DNA of 64,000 nt from assembly GCF_030441895.1 (NCBI RefSeq), contig NZ_JARJAS010000015.1; one strand, written 5' to 3'. Under the pieces are notes generated by a model. That model saw nothing but the letters and a program-made list of their open reading frames with translations, was not told the DNA's origin and did not search any database. Positions 35,083 to 43,763 of this stretch are shown in pieces. The DNA comes from Enterococcus_D entomosocium. Lineage in GTDB: Bacteria; Bacillota; Bacilli; Lactobacillales; Enterococcaceae. The translations under genes and the position numbers were made by a program. Every line of letters starts with the position of its first letter. Position 1 is the stretch's first letter.

Positions 35083-36380
35083 TTTTTTCGCCGCCTTCTG
35101 ATTTGTTGGTATTCATCTAACAATGGTACCATTGCCGCCGCGACAAATCCACTGGAAAAACCGTTATTGTATAAGTTCAATCCTCCATGTAAATAAGTGA
35201 TATTTGTGACCAGTGCTGCATGGACGATGCCTGCTAAGATACCAGCTACAGGACCATAATACCCACTGATCGGAGCTAAACTTGTTCCAAAGATCGCTGT
35301 GAGTAATAAGCTGAAGGTGGATACATCAGAAGTCAAACCGACTTTGGTGGCTAAGACCACCCCAATCATCACGGGCAAACTATTTTTCCAATGGTTTCCA
35401 AAGGCACTGAAACCAATCACGGTCAATACAGCCCCTAAAAGTGGACCGGAAAGCTCGCCTTGCAGCAGGAAAATAAAGACTAACATCAAGAGCCCCATCA
35501 TTGCCATGTTCATCATGGTGATTCCTAGTGAAAAAATTGTGACATAATCGGTCATCAGTTTCCCAGAAGTTTTAAAAAGATCCGTTAAACCTTTTATCGA
35601 TCGTTTATTTAAAAAATAACCAATAAAAAACAAGAAAAAACAAAGGATGAGCAAGAAAGCCGTCAGATAATAGTGATAGTCAGTCGTCAATTGCTTGTTC
35701 GAATAGACTTCCATGTCGAATAATCGTAAAAAGCTAGTGAAAAACATGGTGATAATACCGGTGGCAAAGCCAATATTGTACAAAGAAAATCCTTGATGGA
35801 ATTGTAAAAATTGTGCTGCCAGTGGGGGGAGTGTTAAGCCAATCAAAATGCCGATTCCATAACCTAACGCGATTCCTAGGGGCAAAGGTAAGCCTAAGCC
35901 AAATGCTAAGTAACTAATGACGGGTGAGGCAGCACTGCCAAATAAAGCGACAAGTGAGTACTGGGTTGAGGGCCGTTGCTGTATGTAAGAGTATAGATAG
36001 ACACCCAAGGGAATGGGGATTGAGTTAAAGATGTTTTTTCCAAAAAAAGAAAAGCCGGATATGGTAAAGAAAGCGGCGATCATCGGACCACTAATAATGG
36101 TTCCTTGCTTTTTAGCAAGCAGGATACTGATCAAAGTCAATAAGCCGCTATTCAAAAAGGCGCTTCCGAGATTGCCGATTGCAAAATAATCAGAAATCAA
36201 ATTGCTAGGGGCATTCAAAATAGCCAACGATCCTTGCCACAATGCCTGAGGCGGCGAGGAGAACAAGCCGAGTAGAATCAACACACAGCTGTAAGCCAGA
36301 AGCAACCGCTGAGTTAAGAGCTGTGAGATCGGTGCAAAAGGTTTCGATTTCGTTTGTAAGAAAATTCGTTTGTCTGACAT
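35079..36380 (-). CDS. DUF1576 multi-span membrane protein
   Basis: 433 residues with about eleven to twelve hydrophobic helices. The two halves look like an internal duplication: GFSLYNIGFATGII in the first half matches GGLNLYNNGFSSGFVAA in the second, each following a glycine-rich PISGY/PVISYL segment. This is the layout of DUF1576 proteins, whose function is not established; a transporter is likely from topology. An AAAGGAGC site lies upstream of the ATG on the minus strand. Confidence 0.8.
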   Translation of the reverse strand: MSDKRIFLQTKSKPFAPISQLLTQRLLLAYSCVLILLGLFSSPPQALWQGSLAILNAPSNLISDYFAIGNLGSAFLNSGLLTLISILLAKKQGTIISGPMIAAFFTISGFSFFGKNIFNSIPIPLGVYLYSYIQQRPSTQYSLVALFGSAASPVISYLAFGLGLPLPLGIALGYGIGILIGLTLPPLAAQFLQFHQGFSLYNIGFATGIITMFFTSFLRLFDMEVYSNKQLTTDYHYYLTAFLLILCFFLFFIGYFLNKRSIKGLTDLFKTSGKLMTDYVTIFSLGITMMNMAMMGLLMLVFIFLLQGELSGPLLGAVLTVIGFSAFGNHWKNSLPVMIGVVLATKVGLTSDVSTFSLLLTAIFGTSLAPISGYYGPVAGILAGIVHAALVTNITYLHGGLNLYNNGFSSGFVAAAMVPLLDEYQQIRRRRKK

Positions 36381-36740
36381 AGTTTCACTGAACGCTCCTT
36401 TTTTTCATAGTATCACATCTTTTCTCGTCTAAGAAGGTTTTTTTGACAGTTTCCACATGGCGCTTTTCGAAAAATATGAGAGAAAAGGAACGCCATAAAA
36501 GAAAAACTTAAGAATATTTGAAAAAAAGCAATAGCGATTTATCAATGATTTTCGTCTTATTTTCAATAATTTCATAGATTGATGAAATTATTGACGGAAA
36601 GAGTTTTGAGAAAATTGTTATAATTTAGTTAATCTCGTTCAGATTTTCTAATAAAAAAGCCATTTTAAGATAAAAAAACTGTTTGCTTGGTTTTTTTATC
36701 AGTGAATCACAAATGAGGGGATTTAATAAGGAGGAAGAGT
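36381..36740. other. AT-rich regulatory region before oppA-like gene
   Basis: No gene is seen. It holds an 11-bp inverted repeat at 36565-36592 and an extended -10 (TGTTATAAT, near 36617-36625) with no clear -35, which suggests activator-dependent transcription. Confidence 0.45.
36565..36592. repeat. 28-bp dyad upstream of oppA-like gene
   Basis: AATAATTTCAT (36565-36575) is perfectly inverted as ATGAAATTATT (36582-36592) around a six-base spacer. No T run follows, so it is more likely an operator than a terminator. Confidence 0.6.
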
Positions 36741-38534
36741 ATGAAGAAAACGAAGTTTGGCATGATTACTTTATTGGCAGCGCTTGTTTTAGGGGCTTGC
36801 GGACAAAGTAACGGAGGTGGAACAGGTTCGACAGATACAGGAGAGTCGTCATCAGACGCTGCAGCATCCGATATCAGCACATTACCGCTAGCGGTAGTCA
36901 ATGATGATGAAGTGATTGAAGGTGGAGTTTTAGACGTTGCTGTAGTAATGGACACTCAGTTCCAAGGATTATTCCAGTGGGAGTTCTATCAGGATGCCTA
37001 TGACCGTGACTTTATGTTACCAAGTCATGAATATCTATTCTTACAAGATGAGGATTTTAAGATTATTGATGGTGGACCTGCAGACTTAGACTTGGATGTC
37101 GAAAACAATAAAGCGACGATCACATTACGTGATGAACTAAAATGGTCGGACGGGGTAGATGTTACAGCCGAAGATGTCATTTTTTCTTATGAAGTCATTG
37201 GTCATCAAGACTATGATGGCGTTCGCTACAATAATGACTTTACTAATATTGTTGGAATGGAAGAATACCATAGCGGTGAAGCAGATACGATTTCTGGGAT
37301 CACAGCAGTTAGCGATAAAGTAGTTGAGATCGAATTTAAGGAAATGCATCCTGGAATGCAGCAATCCGGTGGAGCAATTTGGAACGCGGCATTACCAAAA
37401 CATACCTTTGAAGGTATTGAAGTAGCAGATATGCCATCCAGTGATCCTGTACGGACAAACCCAATTGGTTTTGGTCCTTACAAGATGACGAATATCGTAC
37501 CTGGGGAAACCGTAGAGTATGTTCCGAATGAACATTATTTTGGGGGAACACCAACATTAGAAAAAATTGTGATGCGTAATGTTCCATCTGCATCGATCAA
37601 TGAAGCACTAAATGCAAAACAATATGATTTAGTATTGAAAATGCCAACAGATACGTTCGATACGTATCAAGATATGGATGGCTACCAAATGTTAGGACGA
37701 CCAGAACAATCTTACACCTATCTTGGTTTTAATTTAGGAACATGGAATGACGAAACAAATAGTGTTGATTTTGATCCAAACGCAAAAATGGCCAACAAAG
37801 CATTGCGTCAAGCAATGGGCTATGCTATCGATAATGATGCGATTGGTGAGCGTTTCTACCATGGCTTGCGTTCAAATGGTACAACATTGATCCCACCGGT
37901 TTATGGTAGTTTGCACAGCACTGATGTGGAAGGCTACCACTTAGATATGGATAAAGCAAATCAACTCCTAGATGATGCTGGCTTTATCGATGTTGATGGT
38001 GATGGCTTCCGGGAAGATCCAGATGGCAATAAATTAACTATCAATTTTGCTTCAATGTCAGGTGGAGAAGTGGCACAACCACTGGCGGATTACTATGTCC
38101 AACAATGGCAAGAAATCGGTTTGGATGTCCAATACTCTACAGGACGTTTGATCGACTTCCAAGCATTCTATGACAAGTTGAAAAATGATGATCCAGATAT
38201 CGATGTTTTCCAAGCTGCTTGGTCTACTGGATCAGATCCATCACCAACTAGCTTATGGGGACCAAATTCAGCCTTTAACTACACTCGTTACGAGTCTGAA
38301 CGCAATACAGAATTGTTAGCAGCCATCGATTCAAATGATTCCTTCGATGAAGAAAAACGTAAAGAAGCATTTGATGCATGGCAAGAATATGCATTTGAAG
38401 AAGCGTTTGCTATTCCGACATTGTACCGTAACCAAGTATTGCCGGTCTCTGATCGTGTCGCAAACTTTACGTGGGCATATGATCCAGATCATAATCCATG
38501 GGCGACTATCGGAGTGACTTCAGAATCTCGCTAA
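36741..38534 (+). CDS. oligopeptide ABC transporter substrate-binding lipoprotein (OppA-like)
   Basis: 597 residues with AGGAGGAAG upstream. A lipoprotein signal ends in LGAC (Cys19), followed by a Gly/Ser/Thr-rich linker. The body is an SBP_bac_5 domain (LKWSDGVDVTAEDVIFSYE, PIGFGPYKM, KALRQAMGYAIDNDAI). It is membrane-anchored outside the cell and captures peptides for an Opp-type importer. No permease or ATPase gene is nearby, so it is an orphan that must share a transporter. It lies 1.3 kb from the Rgg regulator and 1.3 kb further from a peptide-like mini-gene, which makes a role in signal uptake possible. Confidence 0.92.
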   Translation: MKKTKFGMITLLAALVLGACGQSNGGGTGSTDTGESSSDAAASDISTLPLAVVNDDEVIEGGVLDVAVVMDTQFQGLFQWEFYQDAYDRDFMLPSHEYLFLQDEDFKIIDGGPADLDLDVENNKATITLRDELKWSDGVDVTAEDVIFSYEVIGHQDYDGVRYNNDFTNIVGMEEYHSGEADTISGITAVSDKVVEIEFKEMHPGMQQSGGAIWNAALPKHTFEGIEVADMPSSDPVRTNPIGFGPYKMTNIVPGETVEYVPNEHYFGGTPTLEKIVMRNVPSASINEALNAKQYDLVLKMPTDTFDTYQDMDGYQMLGRPEQSYTYLGFNLGTWNDETNSVDFDPNAKMANKALRQAMGYAIDNDAIGERFYHGLRSNGTTLIPPVYGSLHSTDVEGYHLDMDKANQLLDDAGFIDVDGDGFREDPDGNKLTINFASMSGGEVAQPLADYYVQQWQEIGLDVQYSTGRLIDFQAFYDKLKNDDPDIDVFQAAWSTGSDPSPTSLWGPNSAFNYTRYESERNTELLAAIDSNDSFDEEKRKEAFDAWQEYAFEEAFAIPTLYRNQVLPVSDRVANFTWAYDPDHNPWATIGVTSESR

Positions 38535-38692
38535 TCGATTTATTGAATCACTGAAATCAAAAGTGAACAACGCTTTTGTCGTTTTCTGAAAAGCCAGCTC
38601 AGTTTACTTCTATAGTTAACCGGAGGGATGAGTTGTGCAAAATCAAATCTGGGTCAGGATAAACCAGATACGTTTTAAGATTTTAGCCCGAG

Positions 38693-38726
38693 AACCAGTT
38701 AGGTCTGCGCACCTAACTGGTTTTTT
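38693..38726 (+). terminator. terminator downstream of oppA-like gene
   Basis: AACCAGTTAGGT (38693-38704) pairs perfectly with ACCTAACTGGTT (38711-38722), followed by T residues. Confidence 0.85.
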
Positions 38727-38753
38727 GTGTACAAGTTAGGCCAGCATTTGACT

Positions 38754-38790
38754 GAAAAACGCCTGTCCTTCAATGAGCAGACAGGCGTTT
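38754..38790 (-). terminator. terminator of rgg-like gene (minus strand)
   Basis: On the minus strand AAACGCCTGTC pairs with GACAGGCGTTT across a 12-base loop and is followed by T residues. Confidence 0.8.
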
Positions 38791-38845
38791 ACGAAAAAGA
38801 TAAATCATGCTTGTAAGGATATAGGATGATTCAAAGGGAAGAATG

Positions 38846-39709
38846 TTAAAGGGAGATATTCGTCACGGTATGAATCAAGTTTTGCAGGTCATTTTTATGG
38901 TTCTGGTAACCGGCTTGTTCGATAACGATTAAGCTGTTTCTTAACACTTCTTTGTTTAATTGAGAAGATTGCAAATAGGAGTAAATTTCTTGATACAAGA
39001 CTTGATGGATTTTCAAATAAAAATACAGAGGTGTATTAGGCAAGGGATGAGACAAAAGCAGAAACTTGTGAAGCAGATAGGAATCCTTACTTTCACTGGC
39101 AAAGGCGCAGCCGTTTAAGATCACAACACTTAACAGATTTGCATAAAAGGGATCATTGGCGTAGTGAAGGATTTTTTTGATCCCATGATCTAAGTAATAA
39201 CTGATGGTTTCTTGGTCAAAAATAAATAACAAATTTGAGAATAAGTTCAACTCAAAGCGCCCCCAGGTTTCGATATCAAACAAGTATTGCTTTACCAGTT
39301 CAACTTCTTGGGTGTAAGCTCCTCGATTCATCAGAAATGATTCACGGTTGAGCAGCAGCAGGCCTTGGACATACAAAGAATAATAAAAAAAATTTTGTGT
39401 CTCAAAGTAGCGTTCCTCAAGGCTAGTCAAGTAGTCGATAGTCAGTGTTCGATCATAGTATCGGGTATAGAAATCTTGCACCAGCTGACGTTTTTGACCT
39501 GTGGCTTCGCTGTCGATCAACAGACTGAACTCATGAACCGTGATATTCATTTTGTCTAAGTAGTCAAACAAGGTTTGTGAAGAGAGATTTGTTTTGCGAT
39601 TTTCGAAAGAAGAAAGGGTGGTGCGAGAGGAAATACCTTCGGCAAGCTTGGCTTGCGAGATTTTGCGATCTGTGCGCAGTTTTTTGATTAAAGAGCCTTG
39701 CTGTTTCAT
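38846..39709 (-). CDS. Rgg/RopB-family transcriptional regulator
   Basis: 287 residues from the ATG at 39709, eight bases after AAGGAGGT; the longer frame has no site. An N-terminal HTH (about residues 5-60: IKKLRTDRKISQAKLAEGIS, TLSSFENRKTNLS) is followed by a helical, TPR-like C-terminal domain, the size and layout of Rgg proteins. Rgg proteins bind imported short peptides and control adjacent genes. The gene is divergent from a 16-codon gene (39812-39862) with an equally strong ribosome binding site. A palindrome lies between the two starts. The peptide partnership is inference. Confidence 0.88.
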   Translation of the reverse strand: MKQQGSLIKKLRTDRKISQAKLAEGISSRTTLSSFENRKTNLSSQTLFDYLDKMNITVHEFSLLIDSEATGQKRQLVQDFYTRYYDRTLTIDYLTSLEERYFETQNFFYYSLYVQGLLLLNRESFLMNRGAYTQEVELVKQYLFDIETWGRFELNLFSNLLFIFDQETISYYLDHGIKKILHYANDPFYANLLSVVILNGCAFASESKDSYLLHKFLLLSHPLPNTPLYFYLKIHQVLYQEIYSYLQSSQLNKEVLRNSLIVIEQAGYQNHKNDLQNLIHTVTNISL

Positions 39710-39755
39710 GGGGGACCTCCTTAATTGTGACGCATTTCTGAACAATGTGATTTTA

Positions 39756-39777
39756 ATAACATGTTATCAAATATAAT
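39756..39777 (+). promoter_or_regulatory. palindrome and -10 box between rgg and mini-gene
   Basis: ATAACATGTTAT (39756-39767) is a perfect palindrome, four bases before TATAAT (39772-39777). No -35 consensus is visible, as expected of a promoter that needs an activator such as Rgg. Confidence 0.6.
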
Positions 39778-39811
39778 AGGGTATAGCAAATAATAAAGGA
39801 GGTCGTTTTTC

Positions 39812-39862
39812 ATGGAATTTGAACCATTTGGTCCTTGGGAAATCAACCCATTTAAAAACTAG
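39812..39862 (+). CDS. 16-residue leaderless peptide, candidate Rgg signal
   Basis: The frame encodes MEFEPFGPWEINPFKN and stops at TAG 39860-39862. The AAAGGAGGT at 39795-39803 is a full match to the anti-Shine-Dalgarno sequence at ideal distance, and a clear -10 lies upstream. There is no signal peptide; the product is aromatic and proline-rich with two related PF units (EPFGPW, NPFKN). A strong hairpin follows the stop. It is divergent from rgg. RopB/SIP-type systems use leaderless peptides encoded in this arrangement. It is too short for standard gene callers. Confidence 0.6.
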   Translation: MEFEPFGPWEINPFKN

Positions 39863-39869
39863 TACAGGC

Positions 39870-39921
39870 TTTCATTTAGATACTTGTCATTGAAGGATCA
39901 GTGACAGATTGATAAATGAAA
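39870..39921 (+). terminator. long hairpin after the mini-gene
   Basis: Outer arms TTTCATTTA (39870-39878) and TAAATGAAA (39913-39921) enclose a second helix TGTCATTG/CAGTGACA. TTTAGTTT follows. It may end or protect the short message. Confidence 0.6.
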
Positions 39922-40315
39922 TTTAGTTTACGTCCTGCTTTTTTCGCGGCGAACTGCGAACATTCTAAGCAGGAAAGAGAAGATCTTGAAGAATCGAAAG
40001 GTTATTTGGTTGATTCCCCCACTCAAAGAGACCTTTTCGTTTGTGGAAGTCATGAAACGCATGAATCGCGCAAGGTGGTCAGTCCCATTGAATGTCTGTC
40101 ATGCACCAGACCTTCCCCAATTTTCTGATTCTTTGTGATTGATCGTCTTTCAAGCATCATACTTCCAGCTATGACCGTAATGCACGAAGATTACGGTTTT
40201 TTTGTGGTCTTATTGTGCTACACAGTAAACCTTGTATTTCAAGTGAACTAAAAGACCAAAGCTAGAAAAGAAATTCAGTGAGAACGATAGTGAAAAATAG
40301 TCAAAAACAAAAAAA
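39922..40315. other. intergenic region between mini-gene and beta-glucoside locus
   Basis: No supported gene. An open frame from ATG 39916 lacks a ribosome binding site and starts within the hairpin. A terminator lies at 40175-40203. Confidence 0.4.
40175..40203 (+). terminator. Rho-independent terminator
   Basis: CCGTAAT (40175-40181) pairs with ATTACGG (40190-40196), followed by seven T residues. It would stop any read-through from the mini-gene. Confidence 0.8.
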
Positions 40316-40329
40316 GAAAAACGTTTGCA
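40316..40329 (+). promoter_or_regulatory. cre-like site upstream of licT promoter
   Basis: GAAAAACGTTTGCA matches the CcpA consensus TGWAARCGYTWNCW at 12 of 14 positions and lies just before the -35 box. Catabolite control is expected for this type of locus. Confidence 0.6.
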
Positions 40330-40338
40330 AAAAAAGTG

Positions 40339-40367
40339 TTGACATTTTTTCTCAGAATGAGTACTAT
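40339..40367 (+). promoter_or_regulatory. promoter of the beta-glucoside locus
   Basis: TTGACA (40339-40344) and TACTAT (40362-40367), 17 bases apart. Confidence 0.8.
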
Positions 40368-40401
40368 TATCTCAACGGAACACGAGAGTGTTCTCATTAC
40401 T

Positions 40402-40430
40402 GGATTCGTTACTGTTCGGCAGGCAAGACC
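40402..40430 (+). promoter_or_regulatory. RAT antiterminator site 1 (LicT target)
   Basis: GGATTCGTTACTG then GGCAGGCAAGACC match the ribonucleic antiterminator consensus of BglG/LicT systems. Its 3' end overlaps the left arm of the terminator at 40425, so the two structures exclude each other. Confidence 0.88.
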
Positions 40431-40502
40431 AGAGGAAAAAAGTGCATTGATTACCCAAAGTTTCTTGGGTTGTACACTTTTTTGCTTTGGTCTTCTTTTT
40501 TT
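40425..40502 (+). terminator. conditional terminator before licT
   Basis: AAGACC pairs with GGTCTT, and the inner arms GTGCA and ACCCAA pair with their partners near 40465-40478, giving a long helix followed by a T run. LicT bound to RAT 1 would prevent it. Confidence 0.85.
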
Positions 40503-40591
40503 GCTCCATTATTTCTATTCGCTAAAAAAAGAACCGGTTCCAAGGTAAGGTCCAGTCATTGATCATCAAAGGAGGGGAGAAGTAAAACGCA

Positions 40592-40762
40592 ATGAAGTGC
40601 CAGCTAGGTTTGACGATATCCTACAGTACTGCCTGGAGCAGACATTCACCTCGTCACTTAATGGCAAGTCAGAGAAAGAAAAAAATACAAGACCTTCTGC
40701 ATAGACGTCAAACGATGCAAAGCTGTGTATGCGCTATGCTGATCAAGGAGGATCGTTCGTGA
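40592..40762 (+). CDS. possible 56-codon ORF overlapping licT start
   Basis: ATG 40592 opens a 56-residue frame (MKCQLGLTISYSTAWSRHSP at its start, basic centre) whose TGA overlaps the GTG start of licT. An AGGAGGGG lies about 15 bases upstream, a little far. The tail of the frame carries the licT ribosome binding site. It could couple licT translation to upstream ribosomes, but the composition gives no support for a functional protein. Confidence 0.3.
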   Translation: MKCQLGLTISYSTAWSRHSPRHLMASQRKKKIQDLLHRRQTMQSCVCAMLIKEDRS

Positions 40763-41601
40763 AGATTATCAAGAGGATCAACAACAATGTTGTACTTTCA
40801 AAAGAAGATGAAGTTGAAGTGATCCTAATGGGAAAAGGGATCGGCTTTCAAACGAAACCGGGTGACCTGATTCCGGCTGAGCGAATCGAAAAAAAATACT
40901 ACCCAGAAGATGACTTGACAGTGGAACATATGTCGAAAGTCATGACGAAGGCTGACGAGAAACAAATGGCCGTCATTTATGAAATCGTGCGTCTTTTTCG
41001 GGAAAGTGTTGGAACCGATTTCAATCCAAACGTTTATTTCACACTGATGGATCATATCTTGTTTGCCATCAGTCGTCAAAAGCAAGAAATTGTTTTGACC
41101 AATCCCATGCATTGGGAAATCAAGAAAATCTATGCCAAGGAATATGCGGTCAGTGTCCAAGCGGTCGAGTTGATCCGCAAAGAGCTGTATCCCGATTTTT
41201 CGCAAGAAGAAGCTGCGTTTATCACTTTGCATTTCGTCAATGCGCAAATTGAAAAAAGCGCCAATCAAAGTGCCTATGAGCACACCGAGTTGACCAACAA
41301 TATTTTACGGATCGTTAAGTATAGCATGAACATCGAGTACGATGAGAATTCTTCCTACTTCCAACGGTTTGTGACCCACATTCGCTATTATTTAATTCGA
41401 CAAAGTCAAGAAAAAGAAGAGCCAGTATTGGCTAATCCGATGATTGCCTTGGCTTTCAGCAGCTATCCGAAAGAAAAAGAAACCGCAGATTCGATCAAAG
41501 AATACTTATTTGAACAAAAGGGCTGGCATGTCAACGATATGGAATTGATGTATTTGATTCTGCATATCGGTAACTTAGCCGCTCACTCAAAATTAACCTA
41601 A
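40759..41601 (+). CDS. licT: BglG/LicT-family transcriptional antiterminator
   Basis: 280 residues from GTG 40759 (AAGGAGGA site). An N-terminal CAT RNA-binding domain (KIIKRINNNVVLSKEDEVEV, MGKGIGFQ) is followed by PRD1 and PRD2, with the phosphorylatable histidines visible in LMDHILFAI, ITLHFVNA, FVTHIRYYL and LILHIGNLA. It binds the RAT elements at 40402 and 41612 when beta-glucosides are present and lets transcription pass the terminators. BglP phosphorylation should inhibit it; HPr phosphorylation should activate it. Confidence 0.93.
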   Translation: MKIIKRINNNVVLSKEDEVEVILMGKGIGFQTKPGDLIPAERIEKKYYPEDDLTVEHMSKVMTKADEKQMAVIYEIVRLFRESVGTDFNPNVYFTLMDHILFAISRQKQEIVLTNPMHWEIKKIYAKEYAVSVQAVELIRKELYPDFSQEEAAFITLHFVNAQIEKSANQSAYEHTELTNNILRIVKYSMNIEYDENSSYFQRFVTHIRYYLIRQSQEKEEPVLANPMIALAFSSYPKEKETADSIKEYLFEQKGWHVNDMELMYLILHIGNLAAHSKLT

Positions 41602-41611
41602 GAATGGAAAT

Positions 41612-41640
41612 GGATTCGTTACAGTTCGGCTGGCAAGACC
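41612..41640 (+). promoter_or_regulatory. RAT antiterminator site 2 before bglP
   Basis: GGATTCGTTACAG and GGCTGGCAAGACC repeat RAT 1 nearly base for base, ten bases after the licT stop. A downstream GAGA/TCTC hairpin with six T residues (41674-41696) is the likely matching terminator, though its helix is short. Confidence 0.82.
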
Positions 41641-41770
41641 TGCACTTTCTTACAATACTCGTTGAGGAGACCCGTCTCGTTTTTTATGGGTGATACTCCT
41701 GCTTGTTTATTGTAGAAATGGCCGGTCTTTTTATTTTTATTAAATGATCTATTAAAAAGGAGAAATCAAA

Positions 41771-43672
41771 ATGGCAAAATATACTGAATTAGCACAAGAC
41801 ATTTTGGCCCACGTTGGCGGCAAAGAAAATGTCTCTTCTGTAAAACACTGTGTGACTCGCTTACGTTTCCACTTAAAAGACGAAAGCAAAGCAGACACAG
41901 ATTATTTGCAAAAACGTGACGGTGTCGTGACCGTTGTCAAAGCAGGCGGACAATACCAAGTGGTTATCGGTAATCATGTGCCAGATGTTTACGATGAAGT
42001 GCTGAAAGTCGGCGGATTAGCCGATGGCGGCAGTCTTGATATCGACGAAGGCGACGAAAAGAAAGGCAGTTTGTTTGACCGCTTTATCGATGTCATCTCA
42101 AGCTTGTTTCAACCGTTCTTAGGTCCATTAGCGGCAGCCGGTATTTTAAAAGGGATCACGGCGCTACTTGCAGCAACTGGGATGGAAGCGACCAATGGAA
42201 TCTATGTAGTAATGAATACCCTAGGCGATGGTTTGTTCCAATACTTACCTATGATCTTAGCCGTAACTGCTGCAAAGAAATTCAAGATGAATACCTATAC
42301 AGCATTAGCGATTGCAGGTGCGATGGTCTATCCTGGTTTAGCAGAAAGCGTTGCTGAAGCGAGCAAAGTCTTTGGTCTAACCTTGACATTACCAGCAGGT
42401 GGCTACTTTAATAGCGTATTGCCGATTATTTTAGCGATTTTTGTCGCTTCGAAAATTGAACAGTTTATGCGCAAAGTTACACCTGATGTAGTCAAAATGT
42501 TTGTGGTTCCTTTTGTAACGATTTTGATCACTGTGCCGTTGACCTTCTTTGTGGTAGGTCCAGTCGCAAATACAGCATCTAGCTGGATCGGTATTGCTTT
42601 CCAAGCGGTTTATGATTTCAGCCCAATCATTTATGGATTTGCTTTAGGGGCATTATGGCAAGTATTGGTAATGTTTGGTCTTCACTGGGGTCTTGTGCCA
42701 TTGGCGATCATGGATATGGCGCAAAACGGCTCTTCGATTATTTTGACCGCCGCAGTGCTACCATGTTTCACGCAAACGGGTGTGCTAGCAGCGATTTGGT
42801 TGAAAACGAAAGAACCAAAAGTCAAACAAGGCGCAATGCCAGCATTGATCTCATCGATCTTCGGTGTGACTGAACCTGCGATCTACGGTTATACTTTGCC
42901 AATGAAAACACCATTTATCGTTTCTTGTTTAGTTTCAGGTTTCGTTGGTATCTACTTGTCAATCTTTAACGTTACTGGTTACGCAATGGGCGGTATGGGT
43001 ATCTTCTTGTACCCTGCATATATCGATCCAGCAACAGGCAGCTTCCATAGCGTGATCCACTTAGCCATCGGTACAGTTATTGCAATCGTAGCGTCATTTA
43101 TCATCATGATGTTATTGAAAGTACCAACTTTGTATACAACTGTTGATTCACCAGTCGACGGTCAAGCAACACCAGCAGCACCAGCACCAGAAGTAAAAAC
43201 CGTTTCTGCCAGCGTCAAAGATGAAACAGTCAAAAGCCCAGTAACCGGTCAAGTGGTTGCTTTAGCAGATGTGGAAGACAAAGTCTTTTCTTCAGGTGCT
43301 ATGGGAAAAGGGATCGCCGTTGAACCAGCGATCGGTGAAATCACTGCTCCAGCAGATGCAGAAGTCAAAATCTTGTTTCCAACAAAACATGCCATCGGCT
43401 TAGTCACTGAGGATGGGACAGAATTATTGATCCACATCGGCATGAATACGGTGGAACTTGAAGGCAATCACTTTACTGCCTACATCAACCAAGGAGACAA
43501 AGTCAAAGCCGGTCAAAAATTGATCTCTTTTGATACTGAAGCGATTCGTGCGGAAGGCTATTCCTTACTGACACCAGTCATCGTCACAAACTCTAACGAC
43601 TACAGTGACATCCAAACGACACAGTCAAAAGAAGTAACAGCGAACGACAATTTGATCGAAGTCGTAAAATAA
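41771..43672 (+). CDS. bglP: beta-glucoside PTS EIIBCA permease
   Basis: 633 residues with AAGGAG upstream. Order of domains: EIIB (about 1-85, phospho-Cys in VKHCVTRLRFHL), EIIC membrane domain (about 105-455), and EIIA glucose-type domain (about 480-620, phospho-His in LLIHIGMNTVELEG). It imports and phosphorylates aryl-beta-glucosides such as salicin or arbutin, or related sugars. It lies between licT and bglA, the classic order, and should also signal to LicT by phosphorylation. Confidence 0.95.
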   Translation: MAKYTELAQDILAHVGGKENVSSVKHCVTRLRFHLKDESKADTDYLQKRDGVVTVVKAGGQYQVVIGNHVPDVYDEVLKVGGLADGGSLDIDEGDEKKGSLFDRFIDVISSLFQPFLGPLAAAGILKGITALLAATGMEATNGIYVVMNTLGDGLFQYLPMILAVTAAKKFKMNTYTALAIAGAMVYPGLAESVAEASKVFGLTLTLPAGGYFNSVLPIILAIFVASKIEQFMRKVTPDVVKMFVVPFVTILITVPLTFFVVGPVANTASSWIGIAFQAVYDFSPIIYGFALGALWQVLVMFGLHWGLVPLAIMDMAQNGSSIILTAAVLPCFTQTGVLAAIWLKTKEPKVKQGAMPALISSIFGVTEPAIYGYTLPMKTPFIVSCLVSGFVGIYLSIFNVTGYAMGGMGIFLYPAYIDPATGSFHSVIHLAIGTVIAIVASFIIMMLLKVPTLYTTVDSPVDGQATPAAPAPEVKTVSASVKDETVKSPVTGQVVALADVEDKVFSSGAMGKGIAVEPAIGEITAPADAEVKILFPTKHAIGLVTEDGTELLIHIGMNTVELEGNHFTAYINQGDKVKAGQKLISFDTEAIRAEGYSLLTPVIVTNSNDYSDIQTTQSKEVTANDNLIEVVK

Positions 43673-43763
43673 ATGCGTTTATCGGCACGTCGTAGGATCA
43701 GTAAGAATGCTTTCTTACTGATCCGCTGTGTCGATCAATAAAGAAAAAGAAAGTAGGCTAATC

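Noticed and set aside
38635..38739. 34-codon frame from GTG with a GGAGG site, downstream of the oppA-like gene
   Set aside because: It runs through the terminator at 38693-38726, has no convincing promoter and its composition shows no feature of a functional peptide.
39916..40128. 70-codon frame following the mini-peptide gene
   Set aside because: No ribosome binding site, the start lies inside a hairpin, and the composition is not protein-like.
40278..40562. Open frames over the RAT and terminator before licT
   Set aside because: The region is explained by the promoter, RAT and terminator; the frames have no translation signals.
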